From Phytophthora quininea (lineage: Eukaryota; Oomycota; Peronosporomycetes; Peronosporales; Peronosporaceae), in NCBI GenBank assembly GCA_011947345.1, contig JAAVTG010000574.1:48224-112223 (forward strand): a stretch of DNA of 64,000 bases. Direction: 5' to 3'. The notes below the pieces were generated by a model, which saw only the letters and a list, made by a program, of their open reading frames with translations, searched no databases and was not told the origin of the DNA. Both the position numbers and the translations under genes were made by a program. Positions 11,661-23,280 of the stretch are shown here, in pieces (within the stretch, counting starts at the first letter, position 1; each line of letters opens with the position of its first letter).

Positions 11661-14137
11661 ATTCTTCTCCCATTGATAAATATGCTTCCTATTTGTATTG
11701 TGGTCATCTACTCCAGGCGAGGCAATTGAATGGGAAAAATATACTTAGTGTTTGTTAGAAGCTGCACGACTAGACTCACACAGATAACTTGTTACTTTCA
11801 AAGTAAATCTCGGACTGACTGACCTAGCACCAGTTGCCTTTTCTACCATCACTCTTGATCTCGGTGCGCCAATCTACTTCGTGACGATCCTCTGTCATCG
11901 TCACCAGCACTACGGGAGCTACTTCTAACAGTTTTCGTAATAAGAAGCGGATTCAGAGGAGAAACAAAATCAATATTGCCCTGTTGACCATGAGAACAGT
12001 ACTGGAGATGCAAGAGAGTCTTCATGTCATCGGACACTATCCACGACTCAAAAGACTTTGTGGAGCATCTCAGTACCGGAATACTAGCGAAGCAGTAATT
12101 CATTTCGGCACCGATTTGTATTTTTGTAAAAATGGCTTCAGGTTTTCACAATGCTGCCGTAACCGGAAATACAAATGTCTACAGCAAGTAAAACAGTGTG
12201 AAAATGATGATACAACACTGATCGAGTTTATCCCGTATTTGGGTGCCTAGGGCCAGGCGACCTGAGAGATTTAGAGGATCATGACGAAATGATCGGGGTG
12301 CTGGCGTGGCGCAGATTGATATAATTTTGATTCCTTCGAGAGATGGCGACGATGATTTTCACCGCGTGCTATTCTGGTGCTACAGCTGAGCATAACTTTG
12401 TGTCGCACAATTTGTACAGTCGCAGGCACCTAACTGGAACATCAAACCATCGATCAAGGAGCCGGTGTTCTTTATCTTAAATAAAAAAGCCCGCATGCAA
12501 AGATATCAGCTTTTATGAGTCATTGGACGAAATGGTAGTATCTGGGATGAGAGGAGCCTAACGATAACAGTACACAGAAAACCGGTCGGTGGGGATAGAT
12601 AATTCATTTAATGTGTATGGCATAAAATCCGAGCACGTGGTACTTCGACCATGGTGAAGCCACCAGGTATTTGTTAACAACAACATAAAAATAGTTTTCA
12701 ACGCAATGTTTCATTAGGCCCGGAAACGGAGGAGCCCTGCATTCCTTTGATAAAGTGTCTGTGATATGCGTGCGTCTCGAGAATAGCCAGATTTGCTAGC
12801 CACCACATTCACGTCGATCACGGCAACTCGGATCCTAACCAGAATCCGAACCAGGCTTGTCTGTCATTCAATTCAAAAGTGCAGTGAATCCGCTGCAATG
12901 TTACGTGGATTCGCTCGCTGCTGAACACAGCGATGCTGAACGCTGGATCGACGAGTCAAATGTATTCCAAGGGATCGTCATGAACACGCCCCCCGCGCGG
13001 GACACAAAGTAATTAAAATATGGTCCAATAAGCCCATCAACAGTGTCATATTCTATGTTATCCACTGGGGAGGATATGAGAAGTTGTAGAGAGAACCAAC
13101 ATCAAATATGTGATGTCTGCTCGATATCGCGAATTGAGATCCTGTGTGGGGTTTCTAGTCAACAACAGGAAACAGTATGCCCCTTGCTTCGTGAACGACC
13201 AAGCAGCACGAGCGCACACGTGCGCGATACATATTGTGTTTTAAAAAGCTGTCTTCCATTCTTTCAGAGCGAATTAATCGTCCACGGTTCCAGTATGTCA
13301 GGTAATAACATCAAGTTTGATTTATTGCGAGTGAGTATCAACAACCTCCATACCAATGAGCCATTGTCAACCCTGTTTCCAATCTGCATTGAGCCTTTCC
13401 AACTATAGCGCTAATCTCTGTATGCTGGTACTGAAGCCCCCGTGCGGTAATTGCTGTAACGACAGTGCTCCATGAAGCCACGTTTCCAGCACTCACAAGC
13501 TGAAGTCGTTAGTCGATGGGACTTCCAGGCTTCGGACGATGAACATCGTATCGATCAATCGAATACCGTAACGAGCGGGTCATATGAGCTTGTGTGCCGT
13601 TTGTTGGGGAGGAGGGGGGTATATTATTGTCACTCAGCAACATTACTGAAGGTGAAGAGTTGGTTTTCGACAACGGCTATAAGTGAGTGCTGAACAAGTT
13701 ATGATGTGTCTGAATGGCTATTGATGCATATTCCTACACCATAACTTGCACAGTGGTGTTTGCCGAGGCTGCCACATTTGCTGTTGACAATCCCGCTGCA
13801 AACAAAAAAGTGATATTTTATGACTATTTGTGCAGTTCTCGCTGTTACCTGCAGGTTGCGTGGGAGGAGAAGAAGCCGGGATGCAACGACCGCGCAACCG
13901 CAAGATGGAGACGGATAGGTTCCACTTCTGGCAAGGTTAGCGCTAGAGCCTTATGTGCGAAAATGAGGCTTGCTTCGGTCAAGCTGGGACCTGGAAACGC
14001 AACACTACGTTCGGCCAAAATGGAAAGAGGTCGCGTAAAATGCCTGGAATATCTGGAAGGTGACAAAGACCGATTGAACAACATTTACTATTATTATGTG
14101 ATTGATGATGCTAACTGACCTAGGTAGAAGAATTTGA
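11661..14137. other. no recognised gene
   Basis: Only short ORFs, none with a family motif. An open frame at 13714-14118 (plus) is compositionally plain and unrecognised. The sequence just before 14138 may include the lost 5' end of the ankyrin gene. Confidence 0.45.
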
Positions 14138-14730
14138 TCAACTCCTGCTCCAAGTGGTGAATCGTGTGTCTGTCGCGTTAAATTCGGGAGTATGGTTTGA
14201 ATCAATCGGCGCGTTGATCTCGTTGTTCTTGTTTAATGACATTCCTTTGGGGGCTGCTTGTAAGCTGAGTCACTTTGGATTATTATCGCTTCTGGAAATA
14301 CTGTGGACGAGTGGAAGGAAGTTGTGCGAAATGGCTACTGGACGATATACCAGCTCGTTTGCACGGAACCCTGCTACTTCCATTGGGAATTTAACCGAGC
14401 GATACTGTAAGCAATGCGCCGATACTCTGGCTGTTGGTGCGCTTTCCTGGTTGTACAATGTATCGCGATGTGGTGGAAGAAGTTGTCAAAGGTGACCACG
14501 TGTGGGTCGTGCAACTACTGGGACAGAAGAAGCGCGAAGGAATTTCGTATGATGCTAATTTGCTCAGGCTTGCTGCAGCATACGAAAGCTGGGTCATTGT
14601 GCGTTGGATCCAAGAACGTTGTCCACAGATTTATTTTAAAACGGCCCGCTTAGTAAAATATATTTTTCAGCAAAGCAACACGGAAGTCTGGTGGAGTGTG
14701 GATATCGTAGATAGCTTTATTATTTGCTAA
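14138..14730 (+). pseudogene. ankyrin-repeat gene, N-terminal half (broken)
   Basis: Plus-strand pieces in two or three frames match the N-terminal layout of the large oomycete ankyrin family: DIPLGAACKLSHFGLLSLLE then ILW (about 14239-14305), WTIYQLVCTEPCYFHWEFNR (about 14335-14390), and VVKGDHVWVVQLLGQKKREG then LLRLAAAYESWVIVRWIQE (about 14478-14620). The repeat pattern is diverged but keeps G-H-x-x-V-V-Q-x-L spacing. It ends at 14730, just before the MULE left terminus, and similar sequence resumes at about 16690, so the MULE seems to have inserted into it. Family members are probable protein-interaction scaffolds of unknown role. Confidence 0.45.
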
Positions 14731-14776
14731 AGTGTTCCAAGAGCGCGTGGTTGGTATGTTAAGCCGGTAGCCTCCA

Positions 14777-14801
14777 GTTGGGATCATATACGGTACAGAT
14801 C
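14777..14801 (+). repeat. MULE left terminal inverted repeat (core)
   Basis: Begins GTTGGGATCATATACGGTAC. Its reverse complement is found at 16629-16653 with one C/T mismatch. Confidence 0.65.
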
Positions 14802-14989
14802 AGCATTTTGAACATGTGTCGTTTTTGCAGGATCAGCTTTGAGATCTGAAAATGCACGGTCACCCGAAGGCCACGTAGAACCTCGGCCATAAATGATTGC
14901 GAGAAGGAAGGCTCATTTGGTAACATGCTGCTTCCAGCTCAATCTCTCCCGGGTACTACTGGGTCTCTAGGCAATACTGGCAGTGTCTT

Positions 14990-16310
14990 ACCAGGCCGTC
15001 CAAGGGGTCAAGTTCGTCAGGAAATCAGCACGTGCTACTTCCGAGGATGTAAGTATACGCGTGCTTGGGCGTCGTCAAGAAAGACGTCCTACCGGTGCAG
15101 CCATTGGCGTCAAGGCTGCCCCGGCACGATGTCCTTCTTCATCAGAATCACGGGCTACACCGCTGGGCGACCCCACACCTGCCGAATTGTTGATGCTACT
15201 GGCACTAGCCTCGTGGACGTCTCTAACGTCATGAAGGACCGAGTGGACACGCTGGCCATTGAACAAGTCGCGCTTCCTGCGCGGAGCATATAGGAAGCCG
15301 TGGGGGCGAGTTTTACAGTGCTGACAAAGCGAATGTTGTCCGTGGTCTATCGGAGCCTCAAGCTCTTCGTCGTGTGTACCAAGCGAGGAGCCGACACTTC
15401 AGTGGAGAAGTACACGGTGCAATAGAAATTCCGCCACTGTCCACCGCACTGAACGAAACTGTTTCGTTTTTTCAGTTTCACCACAACACGGTGACGAGAA
15501 TCTCAGCAAGCCCACACGACTAATTGGCTGGGCGTACCCGTCCCTCATCAACCTGGTCGCTACCACGGGACTACGATTTTGTCGATGGCACATTCCGGTG
15601 TGTGCCACCTGGGTTTAAGCAATGCGTCATCTTCATGGTGTGATAGAGCTTAGGGGCTATTTGCTCCTGTATACTACGTCTTGAGCACTTCGCGCAGTGG
15701 AGATTCTTTTGGGACATGACACTCTTTGTAGTGTAAGACACTGATCAACAGCTTGAGCCAGCAGAGATCGTGTGTGACTTCGAGAGCGCTTTAATTGATG
15801 CTGTGCAGACGCAATTCCCCAACGTGATCGTTCTTGGTTGCCTCTTCCATCTGAAGCAGGCACTCAGGCGCGCTATGAAGCGGTTTCTGATCCCGGAGGA
15901 GGAGTGTATCATCGCCATGACTCGTGGGGTGCTGGACATCCTGACTGTTATTGAGCACAATTCTGTTGAGCGCGGGATTAAATAAGTCAAACGTGAGATT
16001 TGCCAGTGCTGTGAAGGAGATGAAATTGAGTATTCTAAAGTCAAGTGGCGAGAATTCTGGGCCTATTTCCGGTGGACAGTACGGTGTCGATGTGTGGAAT
16101 GTGGCGGGTCTAAACAACGAACTCATCGCCCGCACCAACAACCCACTGGAACGGTTCAACAGGGAGATCAATAACCGCTTTCCGAAGCCTCGCCCCAATA
16201 TGTCTACGTTTGTAGGTGTGATCAAACCACTTTCAGCTGAGTATGTTCAACGCCTTGGTGACGTTCCCCGTGGACTAGCGCGGCGCCCGCAACGCGAACG
16301 AATCTAACTG
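14990..16310 (+). pseudogene. MULE transposase, multiply frameshifted
   Basis: N-terminal zinc-finger region with Cys/His spacing (FRGCKYTRAW, YRCSHWRQGCPGTMSF, GRPHTCRIV; 15030-15185) of FLYWCH/WRKY-like type, then VMKDRVDTLAIEQVALPAR (15228-15287). The RNase H-fold core is visible as VDGTFRCVPPGFKQCVIFMV (about 15580-15640, first Asp) and VCDFESALIDAVQTQFPN with LGCLFHLKQALRRAMK (about 15772-15880, second Asp). The C-terminal ARTNNPLERFNREINNRFP (about 16129-16190) follows. At least four frame changes and two stops are present. Cut-and-paste transposition is the ancestral role; this copy cannot make a full protein. Confidence 0.75.
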
Positions 16311-16628
16311 CCCGAGCCGGTTGAGATACCGGATGGCATTGACGATGAGTCTGATGATAATGAGGCAGCGGATGCTGAGCTGCCGTCCAACAGCTGATCG
16401 GATGAGGAGATCGAGGAGGACGGGAAAGAGCAGTAACAGGAGAAGCCACAGCTCGATAATCCTTTGCCAATGATTAAAAGTTCTAGGACAAGAAGATAGC
16501 TTAGTGGTAGCAAGATCTAAGCGGGAGAGATTAATAAACGTCAGCTTACCTCATCGTCGTGTTGCTTCCATGGACTCCTGTTAGCCTCCCTGATCACTCT
16601 CAGACTAAGCTGGTCTGATCCAAGGGCA

Positions 16629-16653
16629 GATCTGTACCATATATGATCCCAAC
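16629..16653 (-). repeat. MULE right terminal inverted repeat (core)
   Basis: Reverse complement of 14777-14801 with one mismatch. Confidence 0.65.
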
Positions 16654-16689
16654 GAGATTTTACCGTTAAGCCAACATCAAGTATTTGAT

Positions 16690-17830
16690 TTTAGAGGAAT
16701 AAAATGACTCGGTAAGGCAACCAATTGGTAATTCTGTTTTGTTGAACGTTGCAAAACATGCAGATCTTGAGCTAGCCACGTGGTTTGTGACCGTGGCCTA
16801 CGTATCGTTGCATCCGTGCTCTCGGGTTTTGTAGTGCGAGCAACCAAACACAGCGATCTCCCGATGGTGCAGTTGTTGCTTTTGAAATCTAGCATAATGG
16901 ATTGCGATTGTACTTATATAACATGGCCGCATCGAACCACGATTGAAGCCGCTGAATGTGAACACCTTGGCATACTTCAGTGGCTTTATGAGAATCTCAA
17001 GTGTACGCTCGGTATTAAGACTTTAAACCTTTTCTCTGTGACTTTGATCGACCTCGAATTATACGGCTAACGCGGGGTGATGGCTGAGATGGATATCGTT
17101 GCCAGAAATGGTCATTTGGATATGCTGCGATTTCTTCACGGAATTAACAAATCGACGCGTAACAAGTGGCAGGTGCGTTGGTGTAAGGCGTATAATATCC
17201 CGCGACGCACGACGCTCTCTACGGATGGAACTGCTGAGTGTGGTCACGTCAACATCGTCCAGTAGCTTGATGCTAATCGAAATGAGGGGTTCACGAAGGC
17301 AACAAAGGAAGTAGCTACAGCGAATGGACATTTCAAAGTTCTCAATTTGACTGCATGCGAAGCGATTCTCGTCGCTGTCATCGCTAAGGTGGCTGGCAGG
17401 TAATTCCACATCCCAGAGTGCGAGGGAGTTCTAGATGCATGTTGCGCGAATAAGCGATCAGAGACTGTGATTCAGCAGCAGATTGCAGTGTTGGAGTGGA
17501 TCAAGGCAACGTCCGTGACGTGGTGTACCCCGTCAGCTAAGGAAGCGAACGCGATGACTGGAAACCTGAAAATGCTGCAATGGTTGCAAGGGAATGGTTT
17601 CACCACGCTCACCATTAGCGATCACAACTGCTGCATGGAATGGTGGAATTGATACGTGGTATGACTGAATGGCTATTCGAACAGTATCAAGAAGAATTTA
17701 CACAGGAAACGATGGACACTGCTCCTAGAACAATATATGGACAGTAATGCTGATTTGGCCCTCACTGCCGTCGCAGCAGTGAATACATATCAAGACACTA
17801 AACAAATTGTCAGGTGGTTCAGCATCTCCT
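16690..17830 (+). pseudogene. ankyrin-repeat gene, C-terminal half (broken)
   Basis: Degenerate ankyrin units are readable in shifting plus-strand frames: LNVAKHADLELATWFVT (about 16743-16793), MDIVARNGHLDMLRFLHGIN (17089-17148), TAECGHVNIVQ with LDANRNEGFTKATKEVATAN (17235-17325), and NAMTGNLKMLQWLQGNGF (17550-17600). Further weak units run to about 17830. The G-H-L-x-x-L-x-x-L core of each unit remains. It continues the relic at 14138-14730 after the MULE. Several stops and frameshifts are spread along it, so this is an old pseudogene. Confidence 0.6.
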
Positions 17831-18640
17831 CCCACGCACAAACGAATGTGTCAGACAGGAACGTGTAATGCGCGAAGTTCTGTGCTCGATGGAATTCGAG
17901 ACCGTACTAATGCTGCATTCACGAAAACGACCAATGTTGAGCGTTATCGATGTGGACAGCATTATTTGAAAGTTGACCGCGACAAGCAATGGTTGTCGAT
18001 GTGCAAACGAACGTTTGCTTTGGTTTCAGGAGAGCTATGTAGTTGCGGGATAATTAACATGGAATAGCGATTGCGTGTGCACTTGACGATGCAAAATGGA
18101 AAGTGACCATGTTAGTAAAGACTTCCTGCTACTCGCTAGCCTATGAGCTATTCTAGAACACTCGAAGTCTCACCACACAAATCCTCTGCTGTGCGAGTTG
18201 CTGCTGTCCTGTCCGTGCAGATTGTAGCAAATCGTCTTCTAGAACTTCGACACATGGTTCTAGCCAGGGCTGGCGCTCAAGAACAACGCAGTACCCGAAA
18301 ATGGTTGTCAGGTGACAGGCATTATTAAAGTCTTGGATTGTCGGTGTGGCAGCTAGAGATGACGAAAACAAATAAAATACTTGGAATTGTTAATGATTGC
18401 GGAGACAACGTAGTTTAGAGTAAATGCCGAAATGAAGTTGATCGGAGCCACTATCGATGAAAGCACTTGTTTGGGTTGTAGTTAGATCGGGCGTCCCTGA
18501 ATACGTAGACGTTGCGCTTGATATAATCCGTAGGCCTTACGAATTACTGCTAACATTTTTGTGGCTCCATCCTAGTGGTATCAATATGCTGTATCATCCG
18601 TAATCCAAGTACTCCAAACTTAGAGAGCTGAATCAGTCAA
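17831..18640. other. no recognised gene; 5' flank of effector A
   Basis: May include the decayed end of the ankyrin relic up to about 18000. The last 60 bases before effector A contain no clear INR match. Confidence 0.4.
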
Positions 18641-18676
18641 AGACTTACCCTCCTCAAGACAAGTCGTCCGAACAAG

Positions 18677-19763
18677 ATGGGACGTCGCCATTTCGTAGAG
18701 TTGAGTGTCTTTGCTCTTCTCGCCAGTAGCGTTGTTGGAGGCAATAACCCCGAAGAGAGAGCCACCAACTCCTCTGTTCCTGGAACAAGCTCTCTCCAAA
18801 ACTAAGTCGACAATCTCCTCACTAGGAACGTCCTCAAAGGTCAAAGTCTGGGAAAACAGTGGCAAGAACGTCGACGACTTGAAGAAGTTGCTTGGGTTGG
18901 AGAAGTTGGACGACGCAGCGTTGAAAGAGGCGCCGCAGTTCAAAGTGTACGACAAACTCATGAACGCTCAAGTGTCTCGCTGGCCGATGAAGGGACTGAC
19001 TCCAGAGCAAGTTCGAGTGATCATCGGCATTGACAAAACTTCAAACCTGGCGCTGAAGAATAAACCTAATTTAAAATACTACGAACGGTTCATCGAGAAC
19101 CAAATTCCTAGATGGATATCGAAAGAAACGTCGGTGAGTGATGTGTGGAAGAGCTTGGGGCTGAATAAGCTCACAGAGCAGGCTGGTGTGGTCAACAGTC
19201 CTAGCTACCTATTCTATGACCGCTTTGTCAGTCGAACATTTGAAAACACCGCGATGAAGATGCTGACCAAGCAGGACGTTGTGATGAAAATGGGAATCGA
19301 CAGCATGTAAGGTGTTGAGCGCCAGATGAACACGATATTGCTAGCACGATACGTGACGTCGACCGACAAATACCGAGTGGGCGGGTGGTTCCAGAAGCAA
19401 TTCACAAGCTACGACGTGTGGATGAAGTTGAAAATCGGGACGATCAGTCCTACCACTCGAGAACGCTCGAAAGAATTCAATATGTACCGAGGTTACGTCA
19501 AGAAATTGGATGACGAAATCGAGAGTTCTCGGATGGTGGGCCTGCCAATTATCGCTATTGGCAAGGACGCTACGAGTGCGGAAGTCACGACGAGGATCAA
19601 GATCTGGGTTGACTCCAATAGGTCCAACAACTTTGTCAAATATGCGCTGGGTTTGAATGGATTAAAGGGGAAGGAGCTGACGAAGAACAGAAACTACAAA
19701 TATTTTGGCGAGTTTCTCAACGCAGCGGCTAGTGCGCGACCAAGCGCTGGGTTGAAGATATAG
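18677..19763 (+). pseudogene. WY-type effector A, RxLR absent, broken
   Basis: The ATG at 18677 opens a secretion signal (MGRRHFVELSVFALLASSVV) followed almost at once by NNPEERAT. The dEER motif is present but no RxLR tetrad lies before it, so that segment seems deleted. The frame changes between about 18760 and 18790. The body frame then carries the family core GKNVDDLKKLLGLEKLDDAA, FKVYDKLMNAQVSRW and DVWKSLGLNKL, i.e. repeated helical W/Y/L modules. An in-frame TAA at 19308-19310 replaces a Lys codon found in paralogue C, and the same frame continues to 19763. Both breaks are substitutions or non-homopolymer changes, so it is a genuine pseudogene. Intact relatives are host-translocated virulence proteins. 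Confidence 0.8.
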
Positions 19764-19841
19764 ATTTGAGGGAGAGCTCAACAAACAGGCAAGAGTTTGA
19801 AGTCCGTTTACGTGGTATGATGAGTGCACACGTATACATCA

Positions 19842-19858
19842 CCCAAGACTTGACATTT
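19842..19858 (+). repeat. left target-site duplication of LINE copy 1
   Basis: CCCAAGACTTGACATTT, identical to 31344-31360. LINE sequence begins at the next base. Confidence 0.9.
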
Positions 19859-20610
19859 TCAAACGAAATGAGCGCTCGTTCGCGGATAAAAATCCCTTTG
19901 CCGCTTTGGAAACTCTGGATTATGAATTTGAGGGCTTTGAACCAGACTTCCCGCAGGAGATGACGCCCGGAATACTCATCGTGCCGAAGTTAACTGCCAC
20001 CAAAGCTGCACCAGAACCACTACCAACTAAAATACGCACTGCCAATCTGGAAAAACCGGTCAAGCCGACACTGGTGCCAGAAGAAACAATCCTAGTCTCC
20101 GCTGAAGAGACCTTCCTCAAGTCTCGAAGTGATCGCGTTGTCCAGAACATGCAGCATTTGGACCAAGTTCAAGAGTTAATGAAGACCTCCAAGAACATGG
20201 ACAAGGTGCGTGAGTCGATGCGAACCTTCCCGACGGCGTGGTCCACGGTGGTTTGTAGTGATCTTGCTCAAGATGAACAGAAATTCAAGGAAATCACCGA
20301 CATCCACCTGTTAAACCGCATCCTTGCTGCTAATATGGGAGCAAACAAGACAATGTCCTTTCATCAACGCGCGGTGGCGTCCCAATTACCGCTAGGAAAG
20401 ACTCGCCAAAGCTACATGCAATTCCTAGGGACCGCAGTGGCTGGCAAACCGGCTCAAGTGAAGGACCAGAGGGAAATACTGCGATTACTCAGCAGTTTCG
20501 AACTGCTTCTCATGAGCACTTGTCCGTTTGTCTTTGAATCTCAGGAATGGTTGAAATATCTGGCTGGACAATCTGACCCTGTTATCCCAAGAAGAAGAAA
20601 TTTAAGTTGA
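19859..20610 (+). pseudogene. LINE copy 1 ORF1, C-terminal part
   Basis: Matches the C-terminal half of copy 2 ORF1: NPFAALETLDYEFEGFEPDF at the start, then a helical region with SKNMDKVRESMRTFPTAWS and a tail EILRLLSSFELLLMSTCPFV. ORF1 proteins of this LINE type are RNA-binding chaperones of the retrotransposition particle. Truncated at its 5' end by incomplete reverse transcription. Confidence 0.75.
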
Positions 20611-20852
20611 TTAACCAGTACCCTGTTATCCCAAGCACGGAAGGACAATTCCATTCGGATGCAACGATCCTTCACCTGCTAAGATCACGACTTTGCACCT
20701 TTTGATGACCAAGCTTTGCGAGCTGGTGCCCACAAGTGTTATTCTGGCGAGCATTCAAGCATTGGGTGCCAATGATTTGTCGCCAAACGACCTGCCTATG
20801 GTCTCGTTGGAGTACCTATCGCCCGAGAAGAGGGCGGACACTGAAAACTAGG

Positions 20853-23219
20853 ATGACAGGACCGCCAGACATCGGACAATCCTGTAAAATATTGACATGG
20901 AATGTGCATGGAGTGAAAGATGGCGGACAAAATATCATCTCACCACACCTCAAGCACTACTACTTTTCTTGTATACAAGAAACTAGATTCAAAACCAACA
21001 CCAAGCCAAGCGATTCAGCTATCTGGTGAACCAACATTTCAGCGGTCGAGTATTTATGTCTGACAAGAACGGGGCTGCAAAAGGACCTCCTTCCCAAGAA
21101 GTGGTGGAGTAGCGACGATTGTACATGGTTCCTGTCCAGGTGTCGAGACCGCAAGCGTAGTTACTTCTAAAACCATCCCAAATCGGTATTTACTTGTGAA
21201 GCTACGCTTTGGGGACCAAGTATGTTATATTCATAACATATATGCACCGAACGACGCAGCATCCAGAAAAGCTCTGTTTGAACGTCTTCCTGTTGATTTT
21301 GACGACGACGTGATTCATATTGTGTGTGGTGATTTTAATCTGGCAATTGAGCCAGAAGTGGATTCGCTAATGGCTGACCGGCGTCCAGACTCTAGTGTGC
21401 CTGCGCTACGAAACTGGTTGGTGGAGATCAACGTAGTAGACGCTTGGCGCCTTCACCACCCAAACGAGAAATCGTTTTCTGGACCACGACCTCGACGAAA
21501 TCGATTAGATTATATTTTCGTTTCTGACATGTTGGTATCGACATGTTATCAAGATGCTGGGTATGAAACATGGGATGAAAGCGACCACAAGGCTCACAAT
21601 GTTGAACTCACATCCTGGCACCATCCTACCGGGCCAGGATTTTGGAGACTTTCCGATTGGCTGCTTCGCATCCCTGAACTTCGAGCCGATATTCAGAAGG
21701 AGGCACAAATTTTACTTACCGTATTGGAGACATCAGCAAATCCAGGTATTGTGTGGAAATCCTGGAAACAACGAATGAAGGCGTACCTCAAAAGTGCCAA
21801 CGAGACTTGACGTCAAGTGTAGCATCCGAGCTGGTTGCGGCTCGCCAACATTTGGAAGAGTGTGCAGCTGCAAGTGCCTTAGCAAACGATAATGAATGCG
21901 CTACTCTTGATTTATACTTTGCGAAGCAAAGATACAAAGAGTGCAAGGAAGAGTGGTCAGAGTTTCAACGTGGAGTTGGATTCGAGCAACTTGTAACTGA
22001 AACGGAACAAAGCTCATCGTTCTTTTTCCGAGCCCCGCGATATGAATTACGTAACACACCTTTTCAATCGATCAAAAGGGAAGACGGCTCCGTATCGACT
22101 GATCCTGCTGAAATTACGCAGGGCTTCCAAAAACATTGGGGTGAGATTTTCGGAGACACAAAATACAACAAGAATGATTACCAACTAGATGAACCAGCAC
22201 AGCACCGTCTACTAGAATCGATCGACAGGACTTTAACCCCTGAAGCTGCAGATGGACTCGAAAGCGACTTATCAAGCGACGAATTCTCTGCAACAATTCG
22301 ATCGATGAAAAACCATTCTGCTCCTGGCCCAGATGGGTTTACTTCGGCATTCTATCATATCGACCCAGACTTGTTTGGGAATATTTTACGGATCGTGTTT
22401 TGCTATCAACTTGAGAGAGGCGAGCTGCTACCACATCAAAGATACTCATCAGTTGCATTGTTGTTCAAAAAGTGAGATCGAGCGGACCCCGGAAACTTCC
22501 GGCCAATAACGTTGATTCCAGTTGAAGTAAAGATTTTATCACGAGTCCTGACCGATAGGCTGAGGCCGTTCATGGCTTCCCTAGTGCACCCGGATCAGAA
22601 AGGATATATCCCCGGAAGATCTATTCATCAACAAGTCATGTGAGTACACGACCTCGAACATTTGGTGACCTGTGAACACAGGCAAGGAGTTGCAGCCTTC
22701 CTTGACTTCGCGAAGGCATATGACCGCGTTAATCGAAATTACCTTTTCAAAGTGATGGAGCGTCAACGTTTTGGAAAGCGGTTCCTCTCGTGGATCAACT
22801 TGCTATACAAAGGATCAAAATGTTCGTTAATGATAAATGGTTGGGCGCAAGATGCGCTGGAGCCATCCCGAGGTGTTAAGCAAGGTGACCCCCTTTCACC
22901 CTTTCTTTTGCGCTGACACTTGAACCCCTGGGAAATTTGCTTCGAGAGAAACGAGAGCTTGGTGTTCGAGTTGACGACACGCTCTCGATTCCAGTAGCAT
23001 TTTTGCAGATGACACAGTGCTATTCGCCAATGATGCTTCTTCTCTCAAAATGAACTGCATCTCGTTGACTGCTACTGCGCGGGATCAGGAGCTAAACTCA
23101 ACCACTCCAAGAGCGCAATAATGAGTCTCAATAATCACCGAAAGCCTCCCATTCTTGAACCACTACGATCGCTGAGGAAAGGTGACACCGTCAAGTACCT
23201 TGGTCTACCATTTGGTAAT
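20853..23219 (+). pseudogene. LINE copy 1 ORF2: endonuclease and RT, first part
   Basis: Apurinic-like endonuclease motifs are readable in order: CKILTWNVHG, QETRF, IHNIYAPNDAASRKAL, VCGDFNLAIEP, RNRLDYIFVSD and DHKAHNVEL (20880-21600). Reverse transcriptase motifs follow: SAPGPDGFTSAFY (22318), PGNFRPITLIP (22490), FLDFAKAYDRVNR (22700), GVKQGDPLSPF (22872) and FADDT (about 23003). Reading frames change at least five times. Coding sequence stops at LGLPFGN, where copy 2 has inserted, and continues at 29546. Confidence 0.85.
23205..23219 (+). repeat. left target-site duplication of LINE copy 2
   Basis: CTACCATTTGGTAAT, identical to 29531-29545; it lies in the RT codons for LPFGN of LINE copy 1. 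Confidence 0.9.
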
Positions 23220-23280
23220 GATTTCTCGTTTGGAAGGATACCGCTCACATCGAACCCTAACCCTTCACTTCTGAAGAAAC

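Larger units (their letters stand above)
14755..16675 (+). mobile_element. Mutator-like element (MULE) inside ankyrin relic
   Basis: A decayed MULE transposase lies between inverted repeats that match at 24 of 25 positions (14777-14801 and 16629-16653), with weaker similarity extending outward through CGGTA on both sides. Outer limits are approximate because the 9-11 bp target duplication typical of MULEs could not be identified. Ankyrin coding sequence is present on both sides. Confidence 0.65.
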
